DNA of 64,000 bases from Accumulibacter sp. (GCA_024235695.1 JACKLX010000004.1:212252-276251), one strand, 5' to 3'; positions 43,105 through 53,966 are shown, counted from the stretch's first letter. Numbers and translations: made by a program. Notes: generated from the letters alone by a model not told the origin.

Positions 43105-45885
43105 TTACAGCAGCTTCCGGGCGACTTCCGTGACGTCGTAGGCTTCCAGCTGGTCGCCTTCTTCGTAGGCATTGAAGTTCTTCAGCGACAGACCGCATTC
43201 GAAGCCGCCGCGAACCTCCTTGACGTCGTCCTTGAAGCGCTTCAGTCCGTCCAGCTCGCCGTCCCAGACAACGATGTGATTGCGCAGCAGGCGCACGCGC
43301 GAGTGGCGTTTGATGACGCCTTCGAGCACATAGCAGCCGGCGATGGTACCGATCCGCGTCGCCCGGAAGACCTGCCTGATTTCGACCAGGCCGGTGATGT
43401 CTTCGCGCTTCTCCGGCGCCAGCATCCCCGACAGCGCCGCTTTCACTTCGTCCACCGCATCGTAGATGATGTTGTAGTAGCGGATGTCGACCCCGGCGTT
43501 CTCCGCTGCCTTGCGGGCACCGGCGTCGGCGCGCGCATTGAAGCCGATGATCACCGCCTTCGAGGCGTGCGCCAGGTGTACGTCGGACTCGCTGATCGCT
43601 CCCACCGCGGCGTGTATCACGTTGACCTTGACCTCGCCGGTAGACAGTTTGACCAGCGACTGCACCAGCGCTTCCTGCGAACCCTGGACGTCGGCCTTGA
43701 TGATCAGCGGCAGGATCCGGGCCTCGGCCTCGGTCATCTGATCGAGGATCGTCTCGAGATTGGCCGCCTGCTTGGTCGCCAGCTTGACGTCGCGGTACTT
43801 GCCCTGACGGAACAGCGCGATCTCGCGCGCCTTGCGCTCGTCGGCCAGCACCACGGCCTCCTGCCCGGCAGCCGGTACGTCCGAGAGACCGAGGATCTCG
43901 ACCGGAATCGATGGCCCGGCCTCCTTGATCACCTTGCCGTTCTCGTCGAGCATCGCCCGCACCCGGCCGAAGACCTCCCCGGCCAGCACCACGTCACCCT
44001 GGCGAAGCGTTCCCGACAGTACCAGCATCGTCGCCACCGGGCCGCGCCCCTTGTCGAGACGCGCCTCGATGATCAGGCCCTTGGCGGGCGCGTCCCGCGG
44101 CGCCGACAGTTCGAGCATGTCGGCCTGCAGCAGAACGTTCTCGAGCAACTCGTCGATGCCGACGCCGGTCTTCGCCGAAACGCTGACGAACGCGGCATCG
44201 CCGCCGTACTCTTCCGGCACGACGTTTTCCGCCACCAGTTCCTGCTTGACCCGTTCGGGTTGTGCCGCCGGCTTGTCGATCTTGTTCACTGCCACCACCA
44301 GCGGCACGCCAGCCGCCTTGGCATGGTGGATGGCCTCGCGCGTCTGCGGCATCACGCCGTCGTCGGCGGCGACGACCAGGATCACCAGGTCGGTCGCCTT
44401 GGCGCCGCGGGCGCGCATGGCGGTAAACGCCTCATGACCCGGCGTGTCGAGGAAGGTCACCATGCCACGCTCGGTCTCGACGTGATAGGCACCGATGTGC
44501 TGGGTGATGCCGCCGGCCTCGCCAACGGCGACGCGGGTACGACGGATGTGGTCGAGCAGCGAGGTCTTGCCGTGGTCGACGTGGCCCATCACGGTGACGA
44601 TCGGCGCCCGCGGCAGGAGCGGTGCATCCTTGTGGTCGGCAGCGTCGTCGAGGAAGGCGTCGGGGTCGTCGAGCTTGGCGGCAAATGCCTTGTGGCCCAT
44701 TTCCTCGACGATGATCATCGCCGTCTCCTGGTCCAGCACCTGGTTGATGGTCACCATCGAACCCATCTTCATCAGCGCCTTGATCACCTCGGTGGCCTTG
44801 ACCGCCATCTTGTGGGCAAGGTCGGCGACCGAAATGGTTTCTGGGACGTGCACCTCGTGAATCACCGGATCGATCGGCGGCTGGAAGGAATGCTGCTCGT
44901 CGTCACCCGCACTGCCGCGACCCGGCCGCTTGCCGTGCTTGTTGTCCCGCCAACCGGCGCCGCCGGTCGCACCACGCGTTCTCAACCCGGCGCGCTTGTT
45001 GGCGCCTTCGTTCTTCCACTGCCCCTTCTTGTCGGTCGTCTTCTTGTCCGCTGCCGAGGGTTTGCCGGCCGGCTTGTGCAGCGTCTTGTCTTCGGCCGGC
45101 CGCTCGCTGGCGGTCTGCGCGGCAGCCTGCTTGGCGGCACCGGCCGCCTTGGCAGCGACCGCCTTGTCTTCGGCGTCCTGCTTCAGGCGCGCGAGGTCGG
45201 CGACGCGCTGTTGCTTGTTCTTGAATTCGGCCTCCTGCAGAGCGCGCAGTTCGGCGTTGCGGCGCTCTTCCTCGGCGCGAAGGCGCTGCTGCTCCTCGCC
45301 GATGATCGAAGCGCGGGTCACCACCTTCTTGACGCCCGCCCTGGACTCGACCGGCAGCTCGGCCTTTTCCTCGACGGTCGGCTCGGCCGGTGGCTCGACG
45401 ACCGGCTCGGCAGGCGCCTCGACGGCCACTTCGACGACCGCTTCGACGGCTGCTGCCTCCACCGGCGCCGGCAGCACCGGTTCGGGCGCCACCTCGACGA
45501 CCGGCTCGGCGCCAAGCTCCTCGAGCGGCGCCAGTTTTTCCTCGACCAGCGGTTCGGCGGGCAGTGGCCCTTGCCGTGCTTCTACCGGGTCGCGTTTGAC
45601 GAGAACGCGCTTCTTGCGCACCTCGACCTGCACCGTCCGCGACTTGCCGTGTGAATCCTGCGCGCGGATTTCGCTGGTTTCCTTGCGCATCAGGGTGATC
45701 TTCGTCTTGGCATCCGCGCTGCCGTGCGAACGGCGCAGGTACTCGAGCAGCTTGGACTTGTCCTGCTCGGACAACAGATCGTCGGCCAGCCTCTTGCCAA
45801 CGCCCGCTTTCTGCAACTGCTCGAGCAGGGTTCCGGCGGGCATCTTCAGTTGGGTGGCAAATTGGGCAACACTCGTTTGCGCCAT
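43105..45885 (-). CDS. infB: Translation initiation factor IF-2
   Basis: This 926-residue GTPase delivers fMet-tRNA to the 30S subunit. An IF2_N domain ([24 protein letters not shown]) is followed by a long Ala/Glu/Pro/Val-rich linker (about 90-300), a second IF2_N near 345, then the G domain with [12 protein letters not shown] (G1), DTPGHEAF (G3) and NKIDKPAA (G4). C1 and C2 domains follow. The ATG at 45885 was chosen by family; upstream frame is nusA spacer. It follows nusA by 19 bases. Confidence 0.98.
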   Translation of the reverse strand: MAQTSVAQFATQLKMPAGTLLEQLQKAGVGKRLADDLLSEQDKSKLLEYLRRSHGSADAKTKITLMRKETSEIRAQDSHGKSRTVQVEVRKKRVLVKRDPVEARQGPLPAEPLVEEKLAPLEELGAEPVVEVAPEPVLPAPVEAAAVEAVVEVAVEAPAEPVVEPPAEPTVEEKAELPVESRAGVKKVVTRASIIGEEQQRLRAEEERRNAELRALQEAEFKNKQQRVADLARLKQDAEDKAVAAKAAGAAKQAAAQTASERPAEDKTLHKPAGKPSAADKKTTDKKGQWKNEGANKRAGLRTRGATGGAGWRDNKHGKRPGRGSAGDDEQHSFQPPIDPVIHEVHVPETISVADLAHKMAVKATEVIKALMKMGSMVTINQVLDQETAMIIVEEMGHKAFAAKLDDPDAFLDDAADHKDAPLLPRAPIVTVMGHVDHGKTSLLDHIRRTRVAVGEAGGITQHIGAYHVETERGMVTFLDTPGHEAFTAMRARGAKATDLVILVVAADDGVMPQTREAIHHAKAAGVPLVVAVNKIDKPAAQPERVKQELVAENVVPEEYGGDAAFVSVSAKTGVGIDELLENVLLQADMLELSAPRDAPAKGLIIEARLDKGRGPVATMLVLSGTLRQGDVVLAGEVFGRVRAMLDENGKVIKEAGPSIPVEILGLSDVPAAGQEAVVLADERKAREIALFRQGKYRDVKLATKQAANLETILDQMTEAEARILPLIIKADVQGSQEALVQSLVKLSTGEVKVNVIHAAVGAISESDVHLAHASKAVIIGFNARADAGARKAAENAGVDIRYYNIIYDAVDEVKAALSGMLAPEKREDITGLVEIRQVFRATRIGTIAGCYVLEGVIKRHSRVRLLRNHIVVWDGELDGLKRFKDDVKEVRGGFECGLSLKNFNAYEEGDQLEAYDVTEVARKLL

Positions 45886-45904
45886 ATGAATTCCTTTTTC
45901 CTGC

Positions 45905-47377
45905 TTACTCGAACCAGTGCGCACGCGCCGTGGTGATCAGTTGTTTGGCTGTCGGGGTATCCATGCCGGTCATCTCGATCAGTTCGTCCACGGCCAGGTC
46001 GGCGAGATCATCTCGCGTCTTGATGCCGTTGCCAGCCAGTTTTCCGGCCAGCGCCTTGTCCATCCCCTCGAGGTTCAGCATATCGTCGGCAACGTCCTCG
46101 ATCTTCTCTTCGGTGACAATGGCTTCGGTGAGCAGAACGTTGCGTGCGCGCTCGCGCAATTCCTGGACGGTCGCTTCGTCGAAGGCCTCGATTTCCAGCA
46201 TCTCGTGGACCGGCACATAGGCAACTTCCTCGAGCGTCGAGAATCCCTCCTCGATCAGGATGTTGGCCACTTCCTCGTCGACGTCCAGTTTCTCCATGAA
46301 CAGTACCCGGATCGCCGCTGCCTCGGCCTCGACCAGCGTCTTGGATTCCTCTTCGGTCATCAGGTTGATCGTCCAGCCGGTCATTTCCGAAGCGAGACGA
46401 ACGTTCTGGCCGCCGCGCCCGATGGCGATCGCCAGATTCTGCTCATCGACCACCACGTCCATGCAATGCTTGTCTTCGTCGACGATGATCGAACTGACTT
46501 CGGCCGGCGCCAGCGCGCCGACGACGAACTGCGCCGGATCAGCCGACCAGAGAACGATATCGACGCGTTCGCCGGCCAGTTCGTTGGTCACCGCGGTAAC
46601 GCGCATGCCGCGCATGCCGACGCAGGTACCGATCGGATCGATGCGCTGGTCATTGGACTTGACGGCGATCTTGGCGCGCATGCCGGGGTCGCGGGCAGCC
46701 GCCTTGATCTCCAGCAGGCCGTCATCGACCTCGGGAACTTCGAGCGCGAACAGCTTGACGATGAACTCCGGAGCGGTGCGCGAAAGGATCAGTTGCGGCC
46801 CGCGGGCGGCACGGTCGATGCGCAGCAGGTAGGCCTTGACGCGATCGCCGACGCGCAGGTTTTCACGCGGAATCATCTGATCGCGCGGCAGCAGGGCCTC
46901 GATCTTGCCGGTCTCGATGATCGCATTGCCACGCTCCATGCGCTTGATGGTGCCGGTAACCAGATGCTCCTTGCGGCCGAGAAAATCATTGAGAATCTGT
47001 TCCCGCTCGGCGTCCCGGATCTTCTGCAGAATCACCTGCTTGGCGGCCTGTGCGCCGATGCGACCGAAATCGACCGGCTCCAGCGCCTCTTCCAGAAAAT
47101 CGCCGATCTCGACCTCGGGGTCCTGCTGCTGGGCTTCCGACAGGGGAATCTGTTGCTCCTCGTCGAGGAAGTCCTCGTCGGCCACCACCTCCCACCTCCG
47201 GAAGGTCTCGAAATCGCCGCTTTCGCGATCAACCACGACGCGCACGTTGGCGTCGTCGTGAACGCGCTTCTTGGTCGCCGACGCCAACGCCAGTTCAAGC
47301 GCGCCGAAAACGATGTCCCTGGTGACGTTCTTTTCACGCGCCAGAACATCTACCAGCAGCAAGATTTCGCGGCTCAT
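45905..47377 (-). CDS. nusA: Transcription termination/antitermination protein NusA
   Basis: This 490-residue protein has the RNA-polymerase-binding N-domain ([18 protein letters not shown]), S1 (about 135-200, [18 protein letters not shown]), two KH domains (about 200-345) and two C-terminal acidic repeats as in E. coli ([17 protein letters not shown] at the end). AGGAGG lies 12 bases before the ATG at 47377. It modulates pausing, intrinsic termination and antitermination; the hairpins in its own operon leader are candidate targets. Confidence 0.97.
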   Translation of the reverse strand: MSREILLLVDVLAREKNVTRDIVFGALELALASATKKRVHDDANVRVVVDRESGDFETFRRWEVVADEDFLDEEQQIPLSEAQQQDPEVEIGDFLEEALEPVDFGRIGAQAAKQVILQKIRDAEREQILNDFLGRKEHLVTGTIKRMERGNAIIETGKIEALLPRDQMIPRENLRVGDRVKAYLLRIDRAARGPQLILSRTAPEFIVKLFALEVPEVDDGLLEIKAAARDPGMRAKIAVKSNDQRIDPIGTCVGMRGMRVTAVTNELAGERVDIVLWSADPAQFVVGALAPAEVSSIIVDEDKHCMDVVVDEQNLAIAIGRGGQNVRLASEMTGWTINLMTEEESKTLVEAEAAAIRVLFMEKLDVDEEVANILIEEGFSTLEEVAYVPVHEMLEIEAFDEATVQELRERARNVLLTEAIVTEEKIEDVADDMLNLEGMDKALAGKLAGNGIKTRDDLADLAVDELIEMTGMDTPTAKQLITTARAHWFE

Positions 47378-47391
47378 TTGCTCATTACCTC

Positions 47392-47859
47392 CTAAACCAG
47401 CCTGTCGCCCGACTTGGCGAGATCGAAATCCGGAACCAGGCGTGCCTTGTCCACATTGGTCAGATCGAACTCCAGGTCGCCCGAATCGATCCGCAGGCGC
47501 AGCTTGCCTTCGCCTGCACCCTGCAGGACGCCGCTGAAGTTCCGTCGACCGTTCACCGCCAAGCGCAGCTTGAGGGCGATCTGCGAACCCGCGAAGCGCT
47601 CGAAATCCGACGCTTTCCGCAGCACCCGGTCGATTCCCGGCGACGACACCTCGAGACGGTCGTAGTCGATGTTCTCGACCATCAACACGCGCGACAGTTG
47701 ATTGCTGACCAGCGCACAATCGTCGACGTCGACACCGCGAGGCTTTTCCGGCTTGTCGATGAAGACGCGCAGCACCCGTCCACGCGGGCTGCGCTCGACA
47801 TCGACCAGCTCGTAGCCGAGGCCAGTCACCGTCTTTTCAAGAACTTCGTGCACATCCAT
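47392..47859 (-). CDS. rimP: Ribosome maturation factor RimP
   Basis: This 155-residue protein for 30S subunit maturation starts [36 protein letters not shown] and has the [21 protein letters not shown] motif. No ribosome site precedes the ATG at 47859; instead the T-rich tail of a hairpin ends six bases before it. An open frame upstream of the ATG is the hairpin leader and is not protein. It is the first gene of the operon, with nusA 14 bases later. Confidence 0.95.
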   Translation of the reverse strand: MDVHEVLEKTVTGLGYELVDVERSPRGRVLRVFIDKPEKPRGVDVDDCALVSNQLSRVLMVENIDYDRLEVSSPGIDRVLRKASDFERFAGSQIALKLRLAVNGRRNFSGVLQGAGEGKLRLRIDSGDLEFDLTNVDKARLVPDFDLAKSGDRLV

Positions 47860-47869
47860 GGCTGCAAAT

Positions 47870-47891
47870 AAAAAATGGGCGAAACGCCCAT
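47870..47891 (-). terminator. Terminator-like hairpin 2 in the rimP leader
   Basis: On the minus strand ATGGGCG, loop TTT, CGCCCAT form a perfect 7-bp stem, followed by TTTTT. It lies between the promoter and the rimP start and its T tract ends six bases before the ATG region. It could act as an attenuator or block the ribosome site. Confidence 0.65.
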
Positions 47892-47895
47892 CCCC

Positions 47896-47918
47896 GAAAA
47901 AATTGCCCCGTGCGGGGC
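47896..47918 (-). terminator. Terminator-like hairpin 1 in the rimP leader
   Basis: On the minus strand GCCCC, loop GCAC, GGGGC is followed by AATTTTTTC. It begins about 10 bases after the predicted transcription start of the operon, so it would be an early attenuator. CGGGG just downstream could pair with the 5' CCCCG arm as an alternative fold. Confidence 0.65.
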
Positions 47919-47935
47919 GACCGGAAAACCGCTGG

Positions 47936-47964
47936 ATTATAACCAAACTATCAGCCGCCGTAAA
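47936..47964 (-). promoter_or_regulatory. Sigma-70 promoter of rimP-nusA-infB-rbfA-truB
   Basis: On the minus strand TTTACG (47959-47964), a 17-base spacer and a perfect TATAAT (47936-47941). Transcription is expected to begin near 47929, giving a 70-base leader that contains both hairpins. Confidence 0.7.
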
Positions 47965-47989
47965 TCGGCCTGCGCGTCGAAGACGGTAT

Positions 47990-48991
47990 TCAGCGCTCGC
48001 GCGGACGTCTCGGCGGACGGTCGGCCTCGGGATCCTCCATCCCGAAGCCGGCCAGCAGACGCTTCACCTCGGCCTCGCTCAACTCGAGGACCTGCCCCCG
48101 CTTCAAGCTGGCGGGGAGCGAAATGGGGCCGTAACGAACCCGCATCAGCCGGCTGACGACGACGCCAACGGCTTCGAACATGCGCCGCACCTCACGATTC
48201 CTGCCCTCGAAGAGCGACACGCGGTACCAGCGGTTGGCGCCTTCGCCACCGGCTTCCTGAAAGCTCGCGAACTTCGCCGGCCCGTCGTCGAGATCGATCC
48301 CGTCGAGCAAACGCTGGCGCGACTCCTCGGGCAATTCGCCGAGGATCCGCACGGCGTATTCGCGCACCAGTTGGTAGCGCGGATGCATCAGCCGGTTGGC
48401 CAGTTCGCCCGAGGTGGTCAGCAACAGCAGGCCGCTGGTGTTGAAATCGAGCCGACCGACGGCAACCCAGCGGCCGGCCGAGATGCGCGGCATCGAGGTA
48501 AAGACGTTGGGCCGATGATCGGGGTCGTTGCGCGAGACGATCTCGCCGTCGGGCTTGTGATAGATGATCACCCGCGGCAGACGGTTCGAGAAGCGCAGAT
48601 TGACCAGCTTGCCGTTGACCTTCACCCGGTCGCCCGGACTGACCGTCTGGCCGACGTGCGCCGGCTCGCCGTTGACGTTGATGCGACCGGCGACGATCAG
48701 CTCTTCCATTTCCCGACGCGAGCCGATGCCGCTTTGCGCGAGCAGCTTGTGCAGGCGCTCCGGCTTGCTCGTGGCGTCCGCCTGGCGGCCGCGTGCCGAG
48801 CGATCGGCGGCGTTGCTCCGCGTCGGCGGGCGACGCGCGCCGCCGCTTTCGCTCGCGGACACCACCGGCGGCTCCTCGGAGCGCCGCGACCTTGGCGTTA
48901 CGGCCGCGGCCGAAAGGGGTCGCCGGGGTGGCCGGGGTGGCCGGGACGAGCGGGAAGGGTCGGCCGGCGGGCGGCGCTTGCTATTGGCCAT
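47990..48991 (-). CDS. rluB: 23S rRNA pseudouridine synthase RluB-like
   Basis: This 333-residue enzyme has an Arg/Pro/Ser-rich N-terminal extension (residues 1-75), an S4 domain ([21 protein letters not shown]) and a RsuA-type catalytic domain with the aspartate in [15 protein letters not shown] and the [12 protein letters not shown] motif. RluB makes pseudouridine 2605 in 23S rRNA; sibling RluE/RsuA is less likely. The ATG at 48991 overlaps the scpB stop by 11 bases. Confidence 0.93.
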   Translation of the reverse strand: MANSKRRPPADPSRSSRPPRPPRRPLSAAAVTPRSRRSEEPPVVSASESGGARRPPTRSNAADRSARGRQADATSKPERLHKLLAQSGIGSRREMEELIVAGRINVNGEPAHVGQTVSPGDRVKVNGKLVNLRFSNRLPRVIIYHKPDGEIVSRNDPDHRPNVFTSMPRISAGRWVAVGRLDFNTSGLLLLTTSGELANRLMHPRYQLVREYAVRILGELPEESRQRLLDGIDLDDGPAKFASFQEAGGEGANRWYRVSLFEGRNREVRRMFEAVGVVVSRLMRVRYGPISLPASLKRGQVLELSEAEVKRLLAGFGMEDPEADRPPRRPRER

Positions 48992-49577
48992 CAGCGAGGT
49001 CCAGGGTTGAATTGATCTGTTCGAGAGGCGGCAACTCGGTGAGACTGCGCAAGCCGAGGTCGTCGAGAAACTTGCGGGTGGTCGCCAGCAAGCCGGGGCG
49101 CCCGGGCGTATCGCGATGGCCGACGACGTCGACCCAGCCACGCTCCTCGAGCACCCGGATCACCTGCGTAGCGACCGTAACGCCGCGGATATCCTCGATA
49201 TCGCCGCGCGTCACCGGCTGGCGATAAGCAATGATGGCCAGCGTTTCGAGCACCGCGCGCGAGTAGCGCGGCGGCTTTTCGGGGTTCAGCCGCTCCAGAT
49301 AGGGCATGAACTCGGCACGCGTCCGGAAACGCCAACCGCTCGCCACCTGCAGCAATTCCAGCGGGCGCTCGGCCCACTCGGCGCGCAACTCGTCGAGCAG
49401 GACGCGCAACAGGTCGGCGGCGATGCGGTCGTCGAAGACCTTGCGCAACTCGAGCAGCGACAGCGGTTCGCGGGCGCTCAGCAGCACCGCCTCGAGCACC
49501 CTCTTGAGCTCGGCGGGCACCGCCGGCAAGGCCGGCAGCGAAGGGTTATCGGGAATCGCCGCGGTTTCCGGAATCAT
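48981..49577 (-). CDS. scpB: SMC-Scp complex subunit ScpB
   Basis: This 198-residue winged-helix protein of the condensin-like SMC-ScpAB complex contains [25 protein letters not shown] and the conserved [30 protein letters not shown] motif. It overlaps scpA by 32 bases and rluB by 11. SMC itself is not in the window. Confidence 0.95.
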   Translation of the reverse strand: MIPETAAIPDNPSLPALPAVPAELKRVLEAVLLSAREPLSLLELRKVFDDRIAADLLRVLLDELRAEWAERPLELLQVASGWRFRTRAEFMPYLERLNPEKPPRYSRAVLETLAIIAYRQPVTRGDIEDIRGVTVATQVIRVLEERGWVDVVGHRDTPGRPGLLATTRKFLDDLGLRSLTELPPLEQINSTLDLADGQ

Positions 49578-50394
49578 CAGTCAACCTCAGGTAAATCGGC
49601 GCAAACTCTTCCACCTGCGTCATTTCGAGCAGATGCTCGCGCGCCAGTTCGAGCAGCGCCAGGAAGTGCACGACCAACACCGGCGCGCCTTGCGTCGGAT
49701 CGAACAGCTCGCCGAATTCGACGAAGCCACCGGCGTCGCGGAGGTGGCGCAGGATCTGTCCCATGTGCTCGCGCACCGACAACTCCTCGCGCTGCACCAG
49801 GTGGTGCGTGTGCAGCCGCGCCTGCCGGAGGATGCCGCGCCAGGCGTTCTGCAGGTCCTGCGGATGGACGTCGGGCAAACGCCTGAGCAGCGCCTTCTCG
49901 ACCCACGCCTCGACCCACTCGAAGTCGCGTTCGGCCTGCGGCAAGTCGTTGACCGCGTGCGCCGCGAGCTTCATCTGTTCGTATTCGATCAGGCGTCGGA
50001 CCAGCTCGGCGCGCGGATCCTCGGCCTCGTCACCCACCACCTCCTTCGGCCGGGGCAACAGCATCCGCGACTTGATCTCGATCAGCATCGCCGCCATCAC
50101 CAGGTAGTCGGCCGCCAGTTCAAGGTTCTGCGAACGCATGGCATCCACGTAGACCAGGTACTGCTCGGTCAGCGGCGCCATCGGGATGTCGAGGACATTG
50201 ACGTTGGCCCGGCGAATCAGGTATAGCAACAGGTCGAGCGGACCCTCGAAGGCATCGAGCATTACCGCCATCGCGTCCGGCGGAATGTAGAGGTCGAGCG
50301 GCAGCTGCGTCAGCGGCTGACCGTAGATCCGGGCCAGCGGGCTGGCGGCGGCTGGCGGTGGCGTGGCTTCGTCGGTGCTGGCGATAGCGTTCAT
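49546..50394 (-). CDS. scpA: Segregation and condensation protein ScpA
   Basis: This 282-residue kleisin has the N-terminal [31 protein letters not shown] motif that binds the SMC neck and [21 protein letters not shown]. The ATG at 50394 gives the expected start; the upstream frame runs into trpS. It is translationally coupled to scpB. Confidence 0.95.
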   Translation of the reverse strand: MNAIASTDEATPPPAAASPLARIYGQPLTQLPLDLYIPPDAMAVMLDAFEGPLDLLLYLIRRANVNVLDIPMAPLTEQYLVYVDAMRSQNLELAADYLVMAAMLIEIKSRMLLPRPKEVVGDEAEDPRAELVRRLIEYEQMKLAAHAVNDLPQAERDFEWVEAWVEKALLRRLPDVHPQDLQNAWRGILRQARLHTHHLVQREELSVREHMGQILRHLRDAGGFVEFGELFDPTQGAPVLVVHFLALLELAREHLLEMTQVEEFAPIYLRLTDDSGNRGDSR

Positions 50395-50416
50395 TCTGAC
50401 CGGTGCGGAGCAGCGC

Positions 50417-51619
50417 TCAGCTGTAGTCCAGCCCCATCGCCGCGCGCACGTCGCGCATCGTTTCGCGCGCCAGCTGGCGCGCCTTGCGGTTGCCGTCGGC
50501 GATGATCTCACGGACCAGGCGCGGATCGTCGAGGTAGGGCTGCGCGCGTTCGCGCATCGGCGCCTGCTCGGCGAGGATGCCGTCGATCACCGGCTGCTTG
50601 CACTCCAGACAGCCAATACCGGCGCTGCGACAACCCTGCTGCACCCATGCCTGGCAGGCCTCGTCCGAATAGACCTGATGCAGTTGCCAGACCGGACAGA
50701 CGTCGGGGTTGCCCGGGTCGTCGCGGTGAACACGCGCCGGGTCGGTCGGCATGCGCCGGAGCTTGCGGGTGACCGAGGCGGCATCCTCGCGCAGGGTGAT
50801 CGTATTGCCGTAGGATTTCGACATCTTCTGGCCATCGAGACCCGGCATTCGCGACGCTTCGGTCAACAGGGCGCCCGGCTCGACGAGAATCATCTTGCCG
50901 GTGCCTTCGAGATGGCCGCAGAGGCGCTCGCGGTCGGCGTGGGCGAGCCCCGGGACCTCGTCGAGCAGGGCGTGGGCGCGCGCGATGGCAGCCTGGTCGC
51001 CATTCTGCTGAAAATGCGTGCGCAGCTGGGTGAACGAACGGGCGCGTTTCGAACCCAGCCGCCTGACCGCCTCGCGGGCCTTCTCCTCGAAGCCCGGCTC
51101 GCGTCCATAGAGGTGATTGAAGCGGCGTGCCACTTCGCGCGAGAACTCGATGTGCGGCACCTGGTCCTCACCAACCGGCACCTTGTCGGCGCGATAGATC
51201 AGGATGTCCGCCGACTGCAGCAGTGGATAGCCGAGGAAGCCGTAGGTCGACAGATCCTTGCTCTCGAGCTTCTCCTGCTGGTCCTTGTAGGTCGGCACGC
51301 GCTCCAGCCAGCCGAGTGGCGCCATCATCGACAGCAGCAAATGCAGCTCGGCGTGCTCGGGCACCTGCGACTGGATGAACAGGGTGGCACGGGCAGGATC
51401 GACGCCGGCCGCCAGCCAGTCGATGATCATGTCCCACGAAGCGCCGACAATGCCCTGCGGCTCATCGTACTGGGTGGTCAGCGCGTGCCAGTCGGCGACA
51501 AAGAACAGGCACGGATGCTGGTGCTGGAGCCGCAGCCAGTTCTTCAGGACGCCGTGGTAATGGCCAAGATGCAGGCTGCCGGTCGGGCGCATGCCGGAGA
51601 GGACTCGTTCTGCGTACAT
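50417..51619 (-). CDS. trpS: Tryptophanyl-tRNA synthetase
   Basis: This 400-residue class I synthetase charges tRNA-Trp. It has the HIGH-like HLGHYHG (near residue 17), SMMAPLGWLERVPTYKDQ, GEDQVPHIEFSREVARRFN and the KMSKS loop (GQKMSKSYGNTI). It is longer than the about 334 of E. coli by an extra C-terminal segment, as in betaproteobacteria. GGAGAG precedes the ATG at 51619. Confidence 0.97.
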   Translation of the reverse strand: MYAERVLSGMRPTGSLHLGHYHGVLKNWLRLQHQHPCLFFVADWHALTTQYDEPQGIVGASWDMIIDWLAAGVDPARATLFIQSQVPEHAELHLLLSMMAPLGWLERVPTYKDQQEKLESKDLSTYGFLGYPLLQSADILIYRADKVPVGEDQVPHIEFSREVARRFNHLYGREPGFEEKAREAVRRLGSKRARSFTQLRTHFQQNGDQAAIARAHALLDEVPGLAHADRERLCGHLEGTGKMILVEPGALLTEASRMPGLDGQKMSKSYGNTITLREDAASVTRKLRRMPTDPARVHRDDPGNPDVCPVWQLHQVYSDEACQAWVQQGCRSAGIGCLECKQPVIDGILAEQAPMRERAQPYLDDPRLVREIIADGNRKARQLARETMRDVRAAMGLDYS

Positions 51620-51636
51620 GTTCGCTCTCCGAGCGC

Positions 51637-52290
51637 TCAGACGGGGAATTGGAAGATGAAGTAAACCAGGCCCATGACGGTGCCCATCACGGGCATCAAG
51701 AGCGCACCGAGAACGCCGGTAAACAGCAGCAGCAGGAGGATCGGAAAGCCGAAACGCTCGAGCTTGGCAAAACGCCAGGCGGCTTGCGACGGCAGCAGGC
51801 TGACGGCGATGCGGCCGCCGTCCAGCGGCGGCAGCGGAAAGAGATTGAGCACCATCAACGCCAGGTTCACCAGCATGCCGACCCTGGCCATTTCGGCCAT
51901 CGGCAGCGTGAAGAAATTTTCCGGCAGCAGCAGCGCCAGTTTCATCACCGTCGCCCAGAACAGCAACATCGCCAGATTGGCAGCCGGGCCGGCGGCGGCG
52001 ACCCACAACATGTCGCGCTTGGGATTGCGCAGGCGACCGAAATTGACCGGCACCGGTTTGGCCCAACCGAACAGGATGCCGCCGGTAGACAGCAGGAGGA
52101 TGGTGATCGGCACCAGGATGGTCCCGATCGGGTCGATGTGCTTCAGCGGATTGGCCGTGATCCGGCCCTCCTGCCAGGCCGTCGGATCGCCGAAATGGCG
52201 CGCCGCATAACCATGCGCGGCCTCGTGCAGGGTGATCGCCAGGATCACCGGCAGGGCGGCGATGGCGATGGTCTGAATCAGTGACTCCAT
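51637..52290 (-). CDS. Site-2 protease-type M50 membrane metallopeptidase
   Basis: This 217-residue protein has about six hydrophobic segments. The zinc motif is HEAAHGYAARHFGD (near residue 22) and the second ligand site is NLFPLPPLDGGRI. It cleaves substrates in the membrane; it lacks a PDZ domain, unlike RseP. The natural substrate is unknown. Between trpS and a YciO-like gene in a compact operon. Confidence 0.92.
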   Translation of the reverse strand: MESLIQTIAIAALPVILAITLHEAAHGYAARHFGDPTAWQEGRITANPLKHIDPIGTILVPITILLLSTGGILFGWAKPVPVNFGRLRNPKRDMLWVAAAGPAANLAMLLFWATVMKLALLLPENFFTLPMAEMARVGMLVNLALMVLNLFPLPPLDGGRIAVSLLPSQAAWRFAKLERFGFPILLLLLFTGVLGALLMPVMGTVMGLVYFIFQFPV

Positions 52291-52299
52291 GCGGCGTTC

Positions 52300-52926
52300 C
52301 TACTCCAGTCCAAGAGGCGCCAGCGCGCCCAGCCCGGCGCGCACCAGCAGCGGCACGGCGCCGGTCAGATCGACAACGGTGGTCGGCTCGATGCCGCAGT
52401 TGCCGCTGTCGAGGATCAGTTCGAGCTGGCTTCCGAGGCGATCCTGAATTTCCCAGCCCTCGGTCAGCGGCCCCTCGTCACCGGCGACGATCAATGTCGA
52501 GGTCAGCAGCGGTTCGCCAAGCGCCTCGAGCAGCGCCAGGGTGACCGCATGCGCCGGCACGCGCAGGCCGATCGTCTTGCGCTTGGGATGCAGGACGCGC
52601 CGCGGCAGCTCGCGCGTTCCTTCGAGGATGAAGGTGTAGCTGCCCGGCGTCGTCGCCTTGAGCAGACGGTAGCGAGCGTTGTCGACCCGCGCGAACTGGC
52701 CGATCTGCGACAGGTCGCGGCACATCAAGGTCAGCAGGTGCCGCTCATCGACGCCGCGGATGCTGCGGATGCGCTCGACCGCCGCCTTGTCGCCGAGGTG
52801 GCAACCGAGCGCGTAGCTGGAATCGGTCGGCAAGGCGATGACGCCACCCTGGCGAACGATCTCGGCGGCCCTGTTCAGCAGCCTCGGCTGCGGATTGTCG
52901 GGATGAATCGAGACGAACTGCGCCAT
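52300..52926 (-). CDS. YciO/Sua5-family threonylcarbamoyl-AMP synthase-like protein
   Basis: This 208-residue protein of the SUA5/YciO/YrdC family contains the nucleotide- and threonine-binding block GGVIALPTDSSYALGCHLGDKAAVERIRSIRG and a LTLMCRDLSQIGQFA segment. The lysine of the KxR motif is replaced here (SIRGVDERHLL), which fits YciO, whose activity is lower than TsaC. Role in tRNA t6A is therefore uncertain. Confidence 0.88.
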   Translation of the reverse strand: MAQFVSIHPDNPQPRLLNRAAEIVRQGGVIALPTDSSYALGCHLGDKAAVERIRSIRGVDERHLLTLMCRDLSQIGQFARVDNARYRLLKATTPGSYTFILEGTRELPRRVLHPKRKTIGLRVPAHAVTLALLEALGEPLLTSTLIVAGDEGPLTEGWEIQDRLGSQLELILDSGNCGIEPTTVVDLTGAVPLLVRAGLGALAPLGLE

Positions 52927-52941
52927 GGCCCTCCCCCGGAA

Positions 52942-53772
52942 TCAGAACGCTTCCCAGACGGGCTTCAGCCCGTCCGGCAACGGTGCCAGCTGACCGAGAT
53001 CGAAATAACTCTCGCCCGGCCCGTGGAAATCGGATCCGCGCGACGCCAGAAAGCCGTACTCCCTGGCCAGGCGGCCGAAGGTATCGACGTGTTCCTGGGT
53101 GTGGCTGCCCGATACGACTTCGATCGCCTGCCCGCCCAGTTCCTTGTACTCGGCGAGAAAGCGGCGCATGTCGGCACGCGACAGCTTGTAGCGCCCCGGG
53201 TGCGCCACCGCCGCGATGCCGCCGGCACCCAGGATCCAGCTAAGCGAATCGGCCAGCGTCGCCCAGCGGTGATCGACGTAGCCCGGCCGGCCGGGCACCA
53301 GATACGATTCGAAGACGCTGCGCAGATCCTTCGCGACGCCGGTCTCGACCAGGAAGCGCCCGAAATGCGCGCGACTGATCAGGCTGGGGTTGGCCGCGTA
53401 GCGCATCGCCCCCTCGAAAGCGCCGCCGATGCCGACCTTGGCAAGCTCGGCGGACATCCGCCGCGCGCGCTCGATGCGACCCGAGCGAATCGACGTCAGA
53501 CCGGCGTTCAGCGCCGGGTCGGCGGCGTCGAAAGCGTAGCCGAGGATATGGATCTGCAGCGACTCCCATTCGATCGAGATCTCGACGCCATTGACGAACG
53601 CCATGCCGGCCACCGCCGCCGCCGCGCGCGCCGATGGCAGCCCTTCGAGATCGTCGTGATCGGTCAGCGCCAGCATGTCGACGCCGTTCGACGCCGCTCG
53701 GCGGGCGACATCAGCCGCCGGCAGGAGGCCGTCCGAACAGGTCGAGTGACAGTGAAGATCGCAGTTGAACAC
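52942..53772 (-). CDS. PHP-domain phosphoesterase, RNase AM (YciV) type
   Basis: This 276-residue metal-dependent protein has PHP metal-binding motifs: DLHCHSTCSDG at the start, LTDHDDLEG, GVEIS and a late SRGSDFHGPGE. In E. coli this family (YciV/RNase AM) degrades short 5'-phosphorylated RNA ends and 5S/23S/16S 5' ends. I chose GTG at 53772, a few residues before the first motif, since the promoter-like TATCAT is at 53815; TTG at 53799 would leave almost no leader. Confidence 0.88.
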   Translation of the reverse strand: MFNCDLHCHSTCSDGLLPAADVARRAASNGVDMLALTDHDDLEGLPSARAAAAVAGMAFVNGVEISIEWESLQIHILGYAFDAADPALNAGLTSIRSGRIERARRMSAELAKVGIGGAFEGAMRYAANPSLISRAHFGRFLVETGVAKDLRSVFESYLVPGRPGYVDHRWATLADSLSWILGAGGIAAVAHPGRYKLSRADMRRFLAEYKELGGQAIEVVSGSHTQEHVDTFGRLAREYGFLASRGSDFHGPGESYFDLGQLAPLPDGLKPVWEAF

Positions 53773-53814
53773 GGCAGAAGACCCGGATGGGCAGCGCAAA
53801 ATCGTAAACTGCGC

Positions 53815-53823
53815 ATGATAGCA
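53815..53823 (-). promoter_or_regulatory. Extended -10 upstream of the PHP operon
   Basis: On the minus strand TGCTATCAT (TGn plus TATCAT), 43 bases before the GTG start. It likely drives PHP, yciO-like, M50, trpS, scpAB and rluB, which follow with gaps of under 25 bases or overlaps. Confidence 0.45.
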
Positions 53824-53937
53824 CAGCCGCCGAAGGGCACTCCGGCGCGGACGACAATCCTGGAATCGGGGCCAAGACCGCCCGCTCTTCGATCCGGATC
53901 GACCGCGATGGGCACGCGGAAAGCGACGATTCGGATC

Positions 53938-53943
53938 TATAAT
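53938..53943 (+). promoter_or_regulatory. TATAAT -10 upstream of rdgC
   Basis: A perfect TATAAT lies 23 bases before the rdgC ATG. There is no clear -35 at the standard distance. Confidence 0.4.
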
Positions 53944-53966
53944 CGCCGACTTTTTCGAGTCTGCCC

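Noticed and set aside
42889-45654. Open frame of 921 codons on the plus strand, opposite infB
   Set aside because: It lies entirely across infB and rbfA on the opposite strand; its His/Gln/Arg-rich composition is typical of antisense frames in high-GC coding DNA, whereas infB is unmistakable.
45917-47395. Open frame of 492 codons opposite nusA
   Set aside because: Antisense shadow; nusA has all domains on the minus strand.
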